A stretch of 64,000 bases of DNA from Asaia bogorensis (GCA_945897825.1 CAMDGX010000006.1:20495-84494), one strand, 5' to 3'; positions 33,746-42,473 are shown, counted from the stretch's first letter. Numbers and translations are program-made. Notes: a model not told the origin generated them from the letters alone.

Positions 33746-34216
33746 ATGTTCCCTTCAATGTCAGTTTCATCCACCCCCTTGGCCCGGCAGGTGGCCACCA
33801 TCCGCGGCGCGATTCTCACGCAGGAGAAGTGCGCCTGGATTCCGGCGGGGGTGCATGCCCTGATCATCGCCTGCCTGGCCCGCATTTTCGGCCGCCTGGA
33901 GGAGATGATCCGCCTCTGGCAATCCGGCCAACTCCCCCCGCCCCCTGCCTCGCGCCCCCATGCCGCGCGCCGCGCCTCCCTCACGCCGCGAATCCGCCAT
34001 TGGCCGACCGCGCGCCCACGCCATGCCAGGTCCTTGCCGATCCCGGACTCCGCCTCGGCCATCGCCGTCCCGGCCGTCTCGTTCCCCATGGCCACCCCGC
34101 GCGCCGGTCGCAAATCAACCGCGACGCGCCCTGCGCACCACCGACCCGACGCGCCCATTCCGCAAAAATCCCAAGCAACCCAAACGCCCTGGCACGTCTA
34201 TTTCATTACGATTTAG
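33746..34216 (+). CDS. Hypothetical protein, helical N-terminus and Pro/Arg-rich tail
   Basis: 156 residues from the ATG at 33746; ATG at 33758 is an alternative and neither has a good ribosome binding site. Residues 10-55 (ATIRGAILTQEKCAWIPAG, then HALIIACLARIFGRLEEMI) form a hydrophobic/amphipathic helical block ahead of RLWQSGQLPPPP. The rest is Pro/Arg/Ala/His-rich low complexity ending HVYFITI. I associate this layout with small orphan proteins common in Acetobacteraceae; function unknown. The opposite strand is also open here, but only the plus frame has the helical block. It follows an AT-rich repeat and is convergent with the amidohydrolase gene. Confidence 0.5.
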   Translation: MFPSMSVSSTPLARQVATIRGAILTQEKCAWIPAGVHALIIACLARIFGRLEEMIRLWQSGQLPPPPASRPHAARRASLTPRIRHWPTARPRHARSLPIPDSASAIAVPAVSFPMATPRAGRKSTATRPAHHRPDAPIPQKSQATQTPWHVYFITI

Positions 34217-34261
34217 AAATTAAATACCATAATTCGCTGAAACCAGGCCAGAATCACAGAG

Positions 34262-34281
34262 AGGCAGAGAGCGCTCTGCCT
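34262..34281. terminator. Bidirectional terminator hairpin
   Basis: Perfect stem AGGCAGAG-AGCG-CTCTGCCT followed by a T/C-rich tract (TTCTGCCTCTTT). It lies between the convergent hypothetical gene and the AbgB-like gene, 31 bases from the latter's stop. Confidence 0.75.
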
Positions 34282-34312
34282 TTCTGCCTCTTTGTGAACC
34301 TTCTTCCTTCCT

Positions 34313-35749
34313 TCAGCCCCCCGCAGGCCGAGGCTGCAAATTGGGCTGAACATCCGCCGGAATCGGGCACACATAGGGCGTCGCTGCCGTCCGCGCCGCA
34401 TGGTCCGCCTTGGCGGCGGCCAGCAGCTCAGGATTGCGGATCGCCTCCACGGCGGTCGCCGCCATCACCTTGGCCACGTGCACCATGCCCTTCTTGGCAT
34501 GCGGCGACTTGCCTTGCGCCGTCATCTGCCAGGAGTGGAACGGCGTCCCCACCGCCACCGTCGCCCCGTCCGCCTGCACCAGCGGTACCTTCCAGCTCAC
34601 ATCGCCCACGTCGGTTGAGCCCAGCATCGGCGCCCCGGTCTGCCCCAGCGTGGTGATGAAATCGGCCAACGGCTGGTCGGCCTTGAACGGAACCCCATGC
34701 CGCCGATACGGATACGCGATGTCGTCCGCCGACAGCGTCGCCCGGATCTCCTCGGCAAACGCCCGGTCCGCCTCGTCGAACGGCGGCGGCCCCAGCCGCT
34801 CGAACTGCCCCTGCATCGCCCGCTCCAGCGGCGTATTGCCCATCAGGTTGGACACCGCGGAGATCACCTTCTCCTCCACGGTCGTCTCCGTCATCAACGC
34901 CGCCCCCTGCGCGATCTTGCGCACCCGGTCGTTGAGCTGCTGCATCTCCACCAGGTCCCGCGCCCGCACCGCGTAGCGGATCTTCGCCGTCCCCTGCACC
35001 ACGTTCGGCGCGATCCCGCCGGTATCGAGATACGCATAATGGATGCGCGCATCGGAAGGCATGTGCTCGCGCATGTAGTTCACGCCAACGTTCATCAGCT
35101 CCACGGCATCCAGCGCCGACCGCCCCAGATGCGGCGAAGCGGCGGCATGCGAAGGCCGCCCGGTGAACGTGAAATCGATCCTCGTATTGGCCAGGGAAAG
35201 CGCGTCATTCACCCCGGCGAACGGCATCGAATGCCAGGTAATGGCAACGTCGACATCGTCGAAGCACCCCTCGCGCACCATGAAACCCTTCGCCGCCCCG
35301 CCCTCCTCGGCCGGGCACCCATAGTAGCGAACCCGCCCCTTGATCCCCTGCGAAGCCAGCCAGTCCTTCACCGCCGTCGCCGCCAGCATCGCCCCGGAGC
35401 CAAGCAGATTATGCCCGCACCCATGCCCCATCCCATCCCCCGGCAACGGCCGCGGCTCGGCCACCCCCGGCTCCTGCGACAGCCCAGGCAGCGCGTCGTA
35501 CTCGCCGAGAATGGCAATCACCGGCCCGTCCTCGCCCGCCTCGCCCATGATCGCGGTCGGAATGCCGGCGAGGTTCTCGGTGATCCGGAACCCCTGCCGC
35601 TCCAGCTCCGCCTTGTGTTCGGCGACCGACCGGAACTCGGTGTAGGCAATCTCCGGCATATCGAACACCCGATCGCTCAGCGCCTCGAACGCCTCGCGCT
35701 TCGCGTCGACAAGCTGCCAGATGATGTCCGAATTCTGCATGTTCTGCAT
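34313..35749 (-). CDS. M20-family amidohydrolase, AbgB-like
   Basis: 478 residues from the ATG at 35749, with GGAGG about eight bases upstream. The dinuclear-metal site is visible: HGCGH (109-113), the Glu pair in CPAEEGG (148-149) and TWH (173). GEYDALPGL (82-90) is typical of M20D enzymes. Length and layout match AbgB, the subunit of p-aminobenzoyl-glutamate hydrolase; no AbgA-like partner is adjacent, so it may act on another N-acyl amino acid. Cytoplasmic. It is 34 bases downstream of the CMD-family gene, probably one transcription unit. Confidence 0.85.
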   Translation of the reverse strand: MQNMQNSDIIWQLVDAKREAFEALSDRVFDMPEIAYTEFRSVAEHKAELERQGFRITENLAGIPTAIMGEAGEDGPVIAILGEYDALPGLSQEPGVAEPRPLPGDGMGHGCGHNLLGSGAMLAATAVKDWLASQGIKGRVRYYGCPAEEGGAAKGFMVREGCFDDVDVAITWHSMPFAGVNDALSLANTRIDFTFTGRPSHAAASPHLGRSALDAVELMNVGVNYMREHMPSDARIHYAYLDTGGIAPNVVQGTAKIRYAVRARDLVEMQQLNDRVRKIAQGAALMTETTVEEKVISAVSNLMGNTPLERAMQGQFERLGPPPFDEADRAFAEEIRATLSADDIAYPYRRHGVPFKADQPLADFITTLGQTGAPMLGSTDVGDVSWKVPLVQADGATVAVGTPFHSWQMTAQGKSPHAKKGMVHVAKVMAATAVEAIRNPELLAAAKADHAARTAATPYVCPIPADVQPNLQPRPAGG

Positions 35750-35783
35750 GGGGGGGCCTCCGCGTTGGAGGCCCCGTTCTACG

Positions 35784-36335
35784 TCAATCCGTCGGCAGCG
35801 GCCAACGGTCCAGATAGCCCTGATACTCCAGCTCCACGTCGATCTGCATCGTCGCCAGGAACCGTACCACCGCGCAGTAGAACGCAATCGTCACCACCAG
35901 GTCGGTCAGGTGCTCGGTGCTGAAATGCCCCTTCAGCTCCGCGAAGGTGGCATCGCTCGCCGCCCCCTCCACCGTCATCTCCCGCGCCGCCCGCAACACG
36001 CAGCGCTCAACGGCGCCGAGCGACGTCGCCTTACCCGCGGTATCGTCGATCAGCGCCTGGATATCGGCGTCGCTCACCCCGAAATCGTGCCCGATCTTCA
36101 CATGGTGCGACCACTCGTAGGGCGAGCGCGCCAGCCACCCCACCTGCAGGATCGCCAGCTCCCGCAACCGCCCGTCGAGCGTGGACTTGTTGCGGATGTA
36201 GCCGCCGAGCCCCTGGAACGCCCGCGTGGCGCCCGGGCTGTGGACCATCAGCCGCATCAACGCGATGTCGCGTGCCAGCAGCTTCTTGTCGTCAGGCGCC
36301 AAATCGTCCTGGGTCAGGTACGGCAAGCGGGCCAT
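35784..36335 (-). CDS. Carboxymuconolactone decarboxylase-family protein
   Basis: 183 residues; ATG at 36335 with GAGGAGG eight bases upstream. The all-helical CMD fold is indicated by LRELAILQVGWLARSPYEWSHHVKIG (about 70-95). The CxxC of AhpD peroxidase-type members is missing, so decarboxylase- or hydrolase-like chemistry rather than thiol redox chemistry is expected. Cytosolic and typically oligomeric. First gene of a pair with the amidohydrolase; divergent from the alpha/beta hydrolase, 85 bases between starts. Confidence 0.82.
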   Translation of the reverse strand: MARLPYLTQDDLAPDDKKLLARDIALMRLMVHSPGATRAFQGLGGYIRNKSTLDGRLRELAILQVGWLARSPYEWSHHVKIGHDFGVSDADIQALIDDTAGKATSLGAVERCVLRAAREMTVEGAASDATFAELKGHFSTEHLTDLVVTIAFYCAVVRFLATMQIDVELEYQGYLDRWPLPTD

Positions 36336-36420
36336 GGGCGTTCCTCCTCGTGTGATCTTGCCGCGAAGCATAGAATGGCTTTGAGTGTCGGCACAGTTGC
36401 AGCGCGGAGCGGATTTGAAC

Positions 36421-37299
36421 GTGGACGGAACAAGGATCGCCCACCAGCCTTTCGTCGCCGAGCCGGTGCCGGCCCTGGCCAATAGCGCCGAGATCCTGCG
36501 CACACCTTGCGGCGACGGGTCCATGGTCTGGCGCCGCTGGGGCCAGGGCGTCCCGCTGGTGCTGCTGCACGGCGGCACCGGCTCCTGGCGCCACTGGGCC
36601 GGCAACATTGCTGCCCTGTCGCAGCACTACCAGGTCTATGCCGCCGACGCCCCCGGCCTGGGCGATTCCGACATGATGCACGAACATCCGGAGATCACGC
36701 CGGAAAGCGTCAGCGCCATCGTGGCAGACGGCCTCGCACACATCCTGCCCGAGGGCACCCGCTTCCACATCATCGGCTTCTCCTTCGGCGCCATGGTCGC
36801 CACCCACGTCGCAGCCCAGCACGGCCCTCGCGCCCGATCGCTCACCGTCGTCGGCCCCGCCGCCCTCGGCTTCACCCGCCCCGCCGTGCCGCTGGAGAAG
36901 ATTCGCAACAAGCACGGCCAGGAGCGCTACGAGGCCAACCGCAAGAACCTCGGCATGTTCATGTTCGCCGACCCCGCCCGCATCACCGAGGAAGCCGTCG
37001 CCATCCAGGACTGGAACACCGTCCACGCCCGCTTCAAGAGCAAGGGCTTCGCCGGCTCCACCTCCCTGCGCGATGCCGCCGGCCGCGCCACCGCCCGCCT
37101 GACCGCCGTCTGGGGCGATGGCGACATCACCTCCTTCCCTTCGATCGAGGCCCGCATCGAATCCCTGCGCATCACGCGCCCCGACGCCGCGCTGCGCGTC
37201 ATCAAGGGCGCCGGCCACTGGGTCGCCTACGAGGCCGCCGAGGAATTCAACGCCCTTGCGCTGGAGATCCTGCGCGAGGCCGAAGACTCCGGAGCCTGA
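36421..37299 (+). CDS. Alpha/beta hydrolase
   Basis: 292 residues from GTG at 36421, preceded by GCGGAGCGG; another GTG at 36385 lacks a ribosome binding site. Oxyanion-hole LLHGGTGSW (about 48-56), nucleophile S121 in GFSFG, acidic residue in WGDGD and histidine in GAGHWV complete the triad. The family includes C-C hydrolases, esterases and dehalogenases; substrate not readable. The next gene starts one base after its stop. Confidence 0.85.
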   Translation: MDGTRIAHQPFVAEPVPALANSAEILRTPCGDGSMVWRRWGQGVPLVLLHGGTGSWRHWAGNIAALSQHYQVYAADAPGLGDSDMMHEHPEITPESVSAIVADGLAHILPEGTRFHIIGFSFGAMVATHVAAQHGPRARSLTVVGPAALGFTRPAVPLEKIRNKHGQERYEANRKNLGMFMFADPARITEEAVAIQDWNTVHARFKSKGFAGSTSLRDAAGRATARLTAVWGDGDITSFPSIEARIESLRITRPDAALRVIKGAGHWVAYEAAEEFNALALEILREAEDSGA

Positions 37300-37300
37300 C

Positions 37301-37996
37301 ATGCCAGGGCGGCGCGGCCTGCTGGCCTCCGCCGCCCTGCTCTGCGTGACCGAGCCCGCGCGCGCCGCCGAGATCGACCTGCTGCTGGCCCTCGCCGTCG
37401 ATGCCTCCGGCAGCGTCAGCGAAAGCCGCTTCATCCTCCAGCGCCAAGGCTACGCCGACGCCTTCCGCGCCCCGCGCCTGCACCAGGCCGTCCGCTCCGG
37501 CCCAGCCGGCGCCATTGCAGTGACGATGTTCCAATGGACCGGCCCGCAACTCCACGCCGAAGTCGCGCCCTGGACCCGCCTCGCCACGCCCGCCGACGCG
37601 CTGGCCTTCGCCCATACCATCGAGACAACCCCACGCGCCCTGTTCGGCGGCGGCACCTCGATCAGCGGCGCCATCGACCACGCGCGGCGCCTGATCGCCC
37701 GCGCACCGCTCCAGGCCCCGCGCCGGGTGATCGACGTCTCGGGCGACGGCGCCAACAACCGCGGCCGCGAGGCCACCGACGCGCGCGACGATGCCATCGC
37801 CGCCGGCATCACCATCAACGGGCTGCCGATCCTGGCGCTGGAACCGGAGCTGGACCTGCACTACCGCGACGAGGTGATCGGCGGGCCGGGCGCGTTCATG
37901 ATCCCGGTGGCCGCCTTCGAGGCATTCGGCGAGGCGGTGCTGCGCAAGCTGGTGACCGAGATTGCCAGCAAGGGGAAGAAAGTCGTTCTTTTTTGA
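37301..37996 (+). CDS. DUF1194 VWA-like secreted protein
   Basis: 231 residues from the ATG at 37301, one base after the hydrolase stop. Signal sequence GRRGLLASAALL with cleavage near ARAAE; the paired arginines make Tat export possible. The body is a VWA-like fold with MIDAS DASGS (about 30-34), SESRFILQRQGYADAFR and DVSGDGANNRG, as in DUF1194 proteins. Its last codons and TGA stop lie within the left hairpin of an AT-rich repeat, so the natural C-terminus (SKGKKVVLF) is partly repeat-encoded. Confidence 0.82.
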   Translation: MPGRRGLLASAALLCVTEPARAAEIDLLLALAVDASGSVSESRFILQRQGYADAFRAPRLHQAVRSGPAGAIAVTMFQWTGPQLHAEVAPWTRLATPADALAFAHTIETTPRALFGGGTSISGAIDHARRLIARAPLQAPRRVIDVSGDGANNRGREATDARDDAIAAGITINGLPILALEPELDLHYRDEVIGGPGAFMIPVAAFEAFGEAVLRKLVTEIASKGKKVVLF

Positions 37997-38101
37997 AAAA
38001 AAGAACCAAAAAACTTCTATCCATTTGCTCCGTTGATGATCGGTCAGCCACGATGCAAATGGATGAAAGTCTTTTTGCTTCTTTTTCTTCAGAAAAAGAA
38101 G
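37985..38101. repeat. AT-rich nested palindrome, copy 3
   Basis: Left hairpin GTTCTTTTTT/AAAAAAGAAC, inner arms TATCCATTTGC and GCAAATGGATGA, right hairpin CTTCTTTTT-CTTC-AGAAAAAGAAG. It overlaps the end of the DUF1194 gene by 12 bases and lies nine bases from the stop of the convergent CoA-transferase gene. Either end could terminate transcription. Confidence 0.9.
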
Positions 38102-38110
38102 ACTCTTCCT

Positions 38111-38797
38111 TCATGCCTCCGGCAACGCAATCTCCGGCGTTTCCAGCGCGCGGCAATCGGGCGCGAAGGAGAGCTTCGCGCCGGTACGAGCCTGCAGCAC
38201 CTCGCGCGAGATGCCGGGCAGGATCTCGTGCACCAGGAACCCGTCTTCCGTCACCGACAGCACGGCGATGTCGGTATAGATTCGCTTCACGCACCGCACG
38301 GCGGTAAGCGGCAGGGTGCAGGCCTCGAGCAGCCTTGGCGCGCCTTTGCGGGTGTTGTGCTCCATCATCACCCACACCGCGCGCGCGCTGGCGGCGAGGT
38401 CCATGGCGCCGCCGACCAGCGGGCCCTTGTCGGGGATGCGGTTGTCCCAGTTGGCCAGGTCGCCGTTGCTGGCGACTTCGAATGCACCGAGAATGGTCAC
38501 GTCGATATGCCCGCCGCGGATCATCGCGAAGGAATTGGCGGAATCGATGATGGTGGCCCCGGCGCGCAGCGTCACCCGGCGGCTGCCGGCGTCGACGAGG
38601 TCGGGATCGGCGGCGTTGGCCGAGGCGAGCGGGCCGACGCCGATGATGCCGTTCTCCGACTGCACCACCACGTCGTAGTCGTGCGGCACGTAGTCCGAGA
38701 CGCCCACGGGCATGCCGAGGCCGAGGTTCACCACGGTGCCGTCCTCGATGTCCTGCCCCACGCGCCAGGCCATCTGCAACCGGTTCAACGGCTTCAT
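38111..38797 (-). CDS. 3-oxoacid/acyl CoA-transferase, subunit B
   Basis: 228 residues; AGGGGG upstream of the ATG at 38797. The active-site glutamate that forms the acyl-CoA intermediate is E48 in SENGIIGVGP, and GLGMPVGVSDYVP is typical of subunit B (PcaJ/AtoA/ScoB). With subunit A, encoded immediately upstream, it transfers CoA from succinyl-CoA or acetyl-CoA to a carboxylic acid in the cytosol. Substrate not readable. Note the order A then B on the minus strand. Confidence 0.9.
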   Translation of the reverse strand: MKPLNRLQMAWRVGQDIEDGTVVNLGLGMPVGVSDYVPHDYDVVVQSENGIIGVGPLASANAADPDLVDAGSRRVTLRAGATIIDSANSFAMIRGGHIDVTILGAFEVASNGDLANWDNRIPDKGPLVGGAMDLAASARAVWVMMEHNTRKGAPRLLEACTLPLTAVRCVKRIYTDIAVLSVTEDGFLVHEILPGISREVLQARTGAKLSFAPDCRALETPEIALPEA

Positions 38798-38800
38798 TGC

Positions 38801-39475
38801 TCAGCCCCCTGCCACGAAGATTCGGTCCACGAACACGCCGGAAAGCTGCACCTGCTCGGGCGGGATCGGCGCGTCGCTGAAGGCGCGCACCTCGGCCACC
38901 ACCAGCTTCGAGGCGGTGGCCATGGCCGGGCCGAAATTCATCTGGGCGTGGCGGAAGGTGAGGTTGCCCCAGCGGTCGGCGGTATCGGCACGGATCAGCG
39001 CGGCATCGCCGGCGATGGCTTGCTCCAGCACGTAGTCGCGCCCGCCGAAGTTGCGCGTTTCCTTGCCGGCGGCCAGCTCGGTGCCGTAGCCGGTGGGGGT
39101 GAAATAGGCCGGGATGCCGGCGCCGGCGGCGCGGATGCTTTCGACGAAGGTGCCTTGCGGCAGCACCTCCAGCTCGATCTTGCCCTCGCGGTAGAGGAGT
39201 TCGAAGGCGGAAAGGGCGGACTTGTCGTGGCCGCGGGCGGCGGAGCAGATGACCTTGCGCACCAGGCCGGCGGCGATCAGCTCGTGGGTGTTGGACAGGC
39301 GGTGGGTGGCGGAGTTGACCACCAGCGTCAGGTCGCGCGGCGCGAGGTCGCGAAGGGCGGCGACCAGCCTGTTGGCGAAGCCGGCACCCGCGAAACCGGA
39401 GAGCATGATGGTCGACCCGTCGGTGATTCCGGCGACAGCTTCGTCCGCCGTCGTTCTGCGCTTCTCGATCGCCAC
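38801..39475 (-). CDS. 3-oxoacid/acyl CoA-transferase, subunit A
   Basis: 224 residues from the GTG at 39475, supported by GGGGGAGA seven bases upstream; the frame remains open far upstream without family similarity. The glycine-rich GSTIMLSGFAGAG loop (about 19-31) and HDKSALSAFELL match subunit A (PcaI/AtoD/ScoA). Ends four bases before the subunit B start. Together they resemble a ketoacid or short-chain acid activation module. Confidence 0.88.
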   Translation of the reverse strand: MAIEKRRTTADEAVAGITDGSTIMLSGFAGAGFANRLVAALRDLAPRDLTLVVNSATHRLSNTHELIAAGLVRKVICSAARGHDKSALSAFELLYREGKIELEVLPQGTFVESIRAAGAGIPAYFTPTGYGTELAAGKETRNFGGRDYVLEQAIAGDAALIRADTADRWGNLTFRHAQMNFGPAMATASKLVVAEVRAFSDAPIPPEQVQLSGVFVDRIFVAGG

Positions 39476-39556
39476 GCCTGTCTCCCCCGTGCAGCCGGCG
39501 CGGAGTCTAGGCGAGGGTGAGGCGCGATGCCAACATGGCGCGATGGAGGACATCGC

Positions 39557-40186
39557 ATGAACGCTTCGGATCGGATGGTGCTGCACTGGTCGCCGCGCTC
39601 GCCCTATGTGCGCAAGGTGGTGATCGCGGCCCACGAGCTTGGCCTCGCGGGGCGGATCGACCAGGTGCGCACGGTGGTCGGCGGCACCGATCCGCATCCC
39701 GAGCTGATGCGCGAGAACCCGCTGGGTAAGATCCCGACGCTGGTGCTGGCCGACGGGACGATCATCTACGACAGCCCCTTGGTGTGCGAGGCGCTGGACC
39801 GGATGGCCGGCGGATCGCTGTTCCCCGCCGAGTGGGGCGCTCGGCTGGTGGCGCTGCGCTGGCAGGCACTGGGCAGCGGGATGCTCGACATTTCGCTGCT
39901 GCGGCTGACCGAGCGCAACAAACCCGAGGCGATGCGCTCCGGACCGCATGAGGCGCTGTGGAAGGGCAAGATCGACTGTTGCGTTGACGCATTGGAGCAC
40001 GAGGCCGGGGCGCTGGCGGCAACGCAGTTCAACATCGGCCACATCGCGATCGGCGTGGCGCTCGGCTATCTCGATTTCCGTTTCGCCGCCGAGGCGTGGC
40101 GCACGGGGCATCCGCAGCTTGCCGCCTGGCACGCGACGTTCAATGCGCGGCCCTCGGTTGCCGCCAACATGCCGCAAGAGGGCTAG
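39557..40186 (+). CDS. Glutathione S-transferase family protein
   Basis: 209 residues; GGAGG lies eight bases before the ATG. N-terminal thioredoxin-like domain with SPRSPYVRKVVIAAHELG and the cis-proline and glutathione contacts in GKIPTLVLADG and YDSPLVCEAL (about 57-80); helical C-terminal domain follows. SPRSPYVRK suggests a serine-type active site. Four bases separate it from the next gene. Confidence 0.88.
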   Translation: MNASDRMVLHWSPRSPYVRKVVIAAHELGLAGRIDQVRTVVGGTDPHPELMRENPLGKIPTLVLADGTIIYDSPLVCEALDRMAGGSLFPAEWGARLVALRWQALGSGMLDISLLRLTERNKPEAMRSGPHEALWKGKIDCCVDALEHEAGALAATQFNIGHIAIGVALGYLDFRFAAEAWRTGHPQLAAWHATFNARPSVAANMPQEG

Positions 40187-40190
40187 GACC

Positions 40191-41084
40191 ATGCTGCAGT
40201 CGCGCATGATCGGCGATGCGAAGGTGACGCGGGTGCTGGAGTATTCCGGCCCCACCCATGCGCCGGAGTTCCTGTTCCCGGAGATCGCCAAGGCCGAGCG
40301 CGATGCCGGCATTGCGGCACAGGCGCACTGGATGGCGCCGCACCATTATGTTCCGGCCATGGACAGGTTCATCGTCACCATCCAGGTCTGGGTGGTGCAT
40401 GCGGGCGGCAATGTCATCCTGATCGACACCGGCGTGGGCAACTTCAAGAACCGTGCCGCTCCGCGCATGAACCAGCTCAACACGCTGCTGCTGCCCTGGC
40501 TGGAGGCCGCCGGCGCCGGGCCGGAGCAGGTGACGCATGTGGTCCATACCCACCTGCACACCGACCACGTCGGCAACAACACGGTGCTGCAGGACGGGCG
40601 CTGGGTGCCGACTTTTCCGCGCGCGCAATACTTGTTCCCCAGACAAGAGTTCGATTTCTGGAAGGCCGAGTACGACCGCGGCGACACCATGGTCCAGGCC
40701 GGCTCCTTCGCCGATTCGGTGCTGCCGATCCTGGAAGCCGGGCTCGGCGCGTTCTACGACGGCAGCCGCGAGCTTGCCGGCTGCCTCGCGCCGGAGCCGG
40801 TGTTCGGCCATGCGCCGGGGATGTTCTCGCTGCGGCTGCGCTCGGGGGGCGAGGAGGGGATGTTCACGACCGACACGATGCACTCGCCGATCCAGGTCGC
40901 CTATCCGCACTGGAACGACCGCTATGTTCTGGATGCCGGCATGGCGAAGGAGGCGCGGGCGCGCACGCTGGAGAACGCCGCGCAGCGCGGGGCGCTGATC
41001 ATGCCGTTCCATTTCGGCGCGCCCTATTGCGGCCACGTGCGGCGGCAGGGCGGCGGGTATGCGTTCGAACCTGCTGGATGGTGA
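40191..41084 (+). CDS. Metallo-beta-lactamase-fold hydrolase
   Basis: 297 residues from the ATG at 40191 (a later ATG at 40206 is possible). The zinc motif HLHTDH (121-126) with ILIDTGVGN (77-85) and later TTDTMHSP and PFHFGAPYCGH give the full metal-ligand set. Family members hydrolyse lactones, thioesters or phosphoesters in the cytosol. Probably co-transcribed with the GST gene just upstream. Confidence 0.87.
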   Translation: MLQSRMIGDAKVTRVLEYSGPTHAPEFLFPEIAKAERDAGIAAQAHWMAPHHYVPAMDRFIVTIQVWVVHAGGNVILIDTGVGNFKNRAAPRMNQLNTLLLPWLEAAGAGPEQVTHVVHTHLHTDHVGNNTVLQDGRWVPTFPRAQYLFPRQEFDFWKAEYDRGDTMVQAGSFADSVLPILEAGLGAFYDGSRELAGCLAPEPVFGHAPGMFSLRLRSGGEEGMFTTDTMHSPIQVAYPHWNDRYVLDAGMAKEARARTLENAAQRGALIMPFHFGAPYCGHVRRQGGGYAFEPAGW

Positions 41085-41134
41085 TCGGCGCGATCCGCTG
41101 CATCGGGCAGATGAATGCATGACGGCGCGTGGGA

Positions 41135-41143
41135 TTATCCACA
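41135..41143 (+). promoter_or_regulatory. Consensus DnaA box (TTATCCACA)
   Basis: A perfect match to the DnaA box, 80 bases before the murein hydrolase start. A lone box is more likely regulatory or chance than an origin, as no box cluster, AT-rich unwinding element or dnaA/dnaN genes are nearby. Confidence 0.45.
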
Positions 41144-41168
41144 ACTTGCAGTCATTTGCTCGACTCGA

Positions 41169-41197
41169 TTGACAGGGACGTGCTGCGTCTGATTGAT
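41169..41197 (+). promoter_or_regulatory. Candidate promoter for M23 gene
   Basis: A perfect TTGACA at 41169-41174 is followed after 17 bases by ATTGAT (41192-41197), a poor -10. It lies 25 bases before the ATG and just downstream of the DnaA box. Confidence 0.35.
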
Positions 41198-41222
41198 GGC
41201 CTCCTGGATTCTGGGGGCTCGG

Positions 41223-42464
41223 ATGCCGCGCGGATTGATTGCTCGACTGTATCGGATTGGCGCTTTGGCAGCGCTTGCCCTCGGCGCCATGCCGGCGCAT
41301 GCGGACCCATCCTTGCAGGAGCAGGCCCTGCAGGAGCGGGTCATGGTGGTGCGGCCGGGGGACACGCTCGCCGGCATTCTGCTGGGCGCGGGCATCGACC
41401 GGGCGGTGGTGCATGGCGTCGTGGGCGCGACGGCCACACTCTTTCCGCCGAGATCGCTGCGGCAGGGCCAGGAGGTCGCGGTCACGCTCGATGCCGCGCG
41501 CGACGACGCGCTGGTGGCCATGGAGGTGAATGCCGCCCCCGGGCGCACCATCCGCGCCAGGCTTGACGGGGAGCGCTGGCACGCCGAGGAGGTGATCGCG
41601 CCGCAGCAGCGCATGCTGGCGGTCGCGGCGGGCTCGATCGATGGCGGGCTGTTTCCCGCCGCCGTGGCCGCCGGACTGCCGCCGGGCCTGGCGCTGGCCG
41701 TGGTGCGGATGATGGGCCACCAGGTGGATTTCCAGCGCGATATCCAGCCCGGCGACAACTTCGCCATCCTGTTCGAGCGCTTCCGCGACACCGAGGGCGG
41801 GCTGCTCGGCCATGGGCGGGTGCTGCATGTCGAGCTGGAATTGTCGGGGCGGCGCCTAGCCTATTGGCGCCACGAAGGCCGCGACGGCAGCGCGGATTGG
41901 TATGACGAGCAGGGCAACAGCCTGCGCCGGACCTTCCTGCGCACGCCGCTGGACGGGGCGCGCATCTCGTCGGGCTTCGGGCCGCGCAACCACCCCGTGC
42001 TCGGCTTCAACCGTTTCCATCGCGGCACGGATTTCGCGGCACCCTCCGGCACGCCGGTCTATGCCGCGGCGAATGGCACCGTGCTGTCGGCGCGGCACGA
42101 GGGCGACTACGGGCGCATCGTGCGGCTGCGCCATGCGGCGGGGACCGAGACGCGCTATGCGCATCTGTCGCGCTTCGCCCGCGGCATCGGGCCGCGCAAG
42201 GCGGTGCGGCAGGGCGACGTGATCGGCTACGTGGGCTCGACCGGGCTGTCGACCGGGCCGCACCTGCACTACGAGGTTGTGATCGCCGGGCGGGCGGTGA
42301 ACCCGGCGCAGCACGTGTCGCGGCCGGTGCGGCTGGCTGGGCGGGAGCAGATGGCGTTCCAGGCAGCGCGGCGGGCGCTGGCGCTGTATGCCGCGCGGCT
42401 CGCGGGGGAGGCGGAGATTGCGATGGCGGAGCCGGATGGCGGGGTCCAGATGATTCGAAGGTAA
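41223..42464 (+). CDS. M23-family murein endopeptidase, MepM/OapA-like
   Basis: 413 residues from the ATG at 41223, preceded by GGGGGC. Signal peptide LIARLYRIGALAALALGA with cleavage after AHA. Residues 40-90 contain a LysM-like/OapA-type segment (VRPGDTLAGILLGAG), then a middle domain, then a LytM domain. Zinc ligands are H266 and D270 (HRGTD), and H347-x-H349 (HLHY) supplies the other catalytic and metal residues. It should cut peptide cross-links in periplasmic peptidoglycan during growth or division. An AT-rich palindrome follows nine bases after the stop. Confidence 0.9.
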   Translation: MPRGLIARLYRIGALAALALGAMPAHADPSLQEQALQERVMVVRPGDTLAGILLGAGIDRAVVHGVVGATATLFPPRSLRQGQEVAVTLDAARDDALVAMEVNAAPGRTIRARLDGERWHAEEVIAPQQRMLAVAAGSIDGGLFPAAVAAGLPPGLALAVVRMMGHQVDFQRDIQPGDNFAILFERFRDTEGGLLGHGRVLHVELELSGRRLAYWRHEGRDGSADWYDEQGNSLRRTFLRTPLDGARISSGFGPRNHPVLGFNRFHRGTDFAAPSGTPVYAAANGTVLSARHEGDYGRIVRLRHAAGTETRYAHLSRFARGIGPRKAVRQGDVIGYVGSTGLSTGPHLHYEVVIAGRAVNPAQHVSRPVRLAGREQMAFQAARRALALYAARLAGEAEIAMAEPDGGVQMIRR

Positions 42465-42473
42465 GGCAGGATT

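Noticed and set aside
33685..34158. Minus-strand gene opposite the small hypothetical protein
   Set aside because: Arg/Gly/Ala-rich without a helical block, and it starts far from any ribosome binding site; the plus frame is better supported.
41085..41222. Replication origin at the DnaA box
   Set aside because: Only one box, no AT-rich unwinding region and no dnaA, dnaN or parAB genes nearby.
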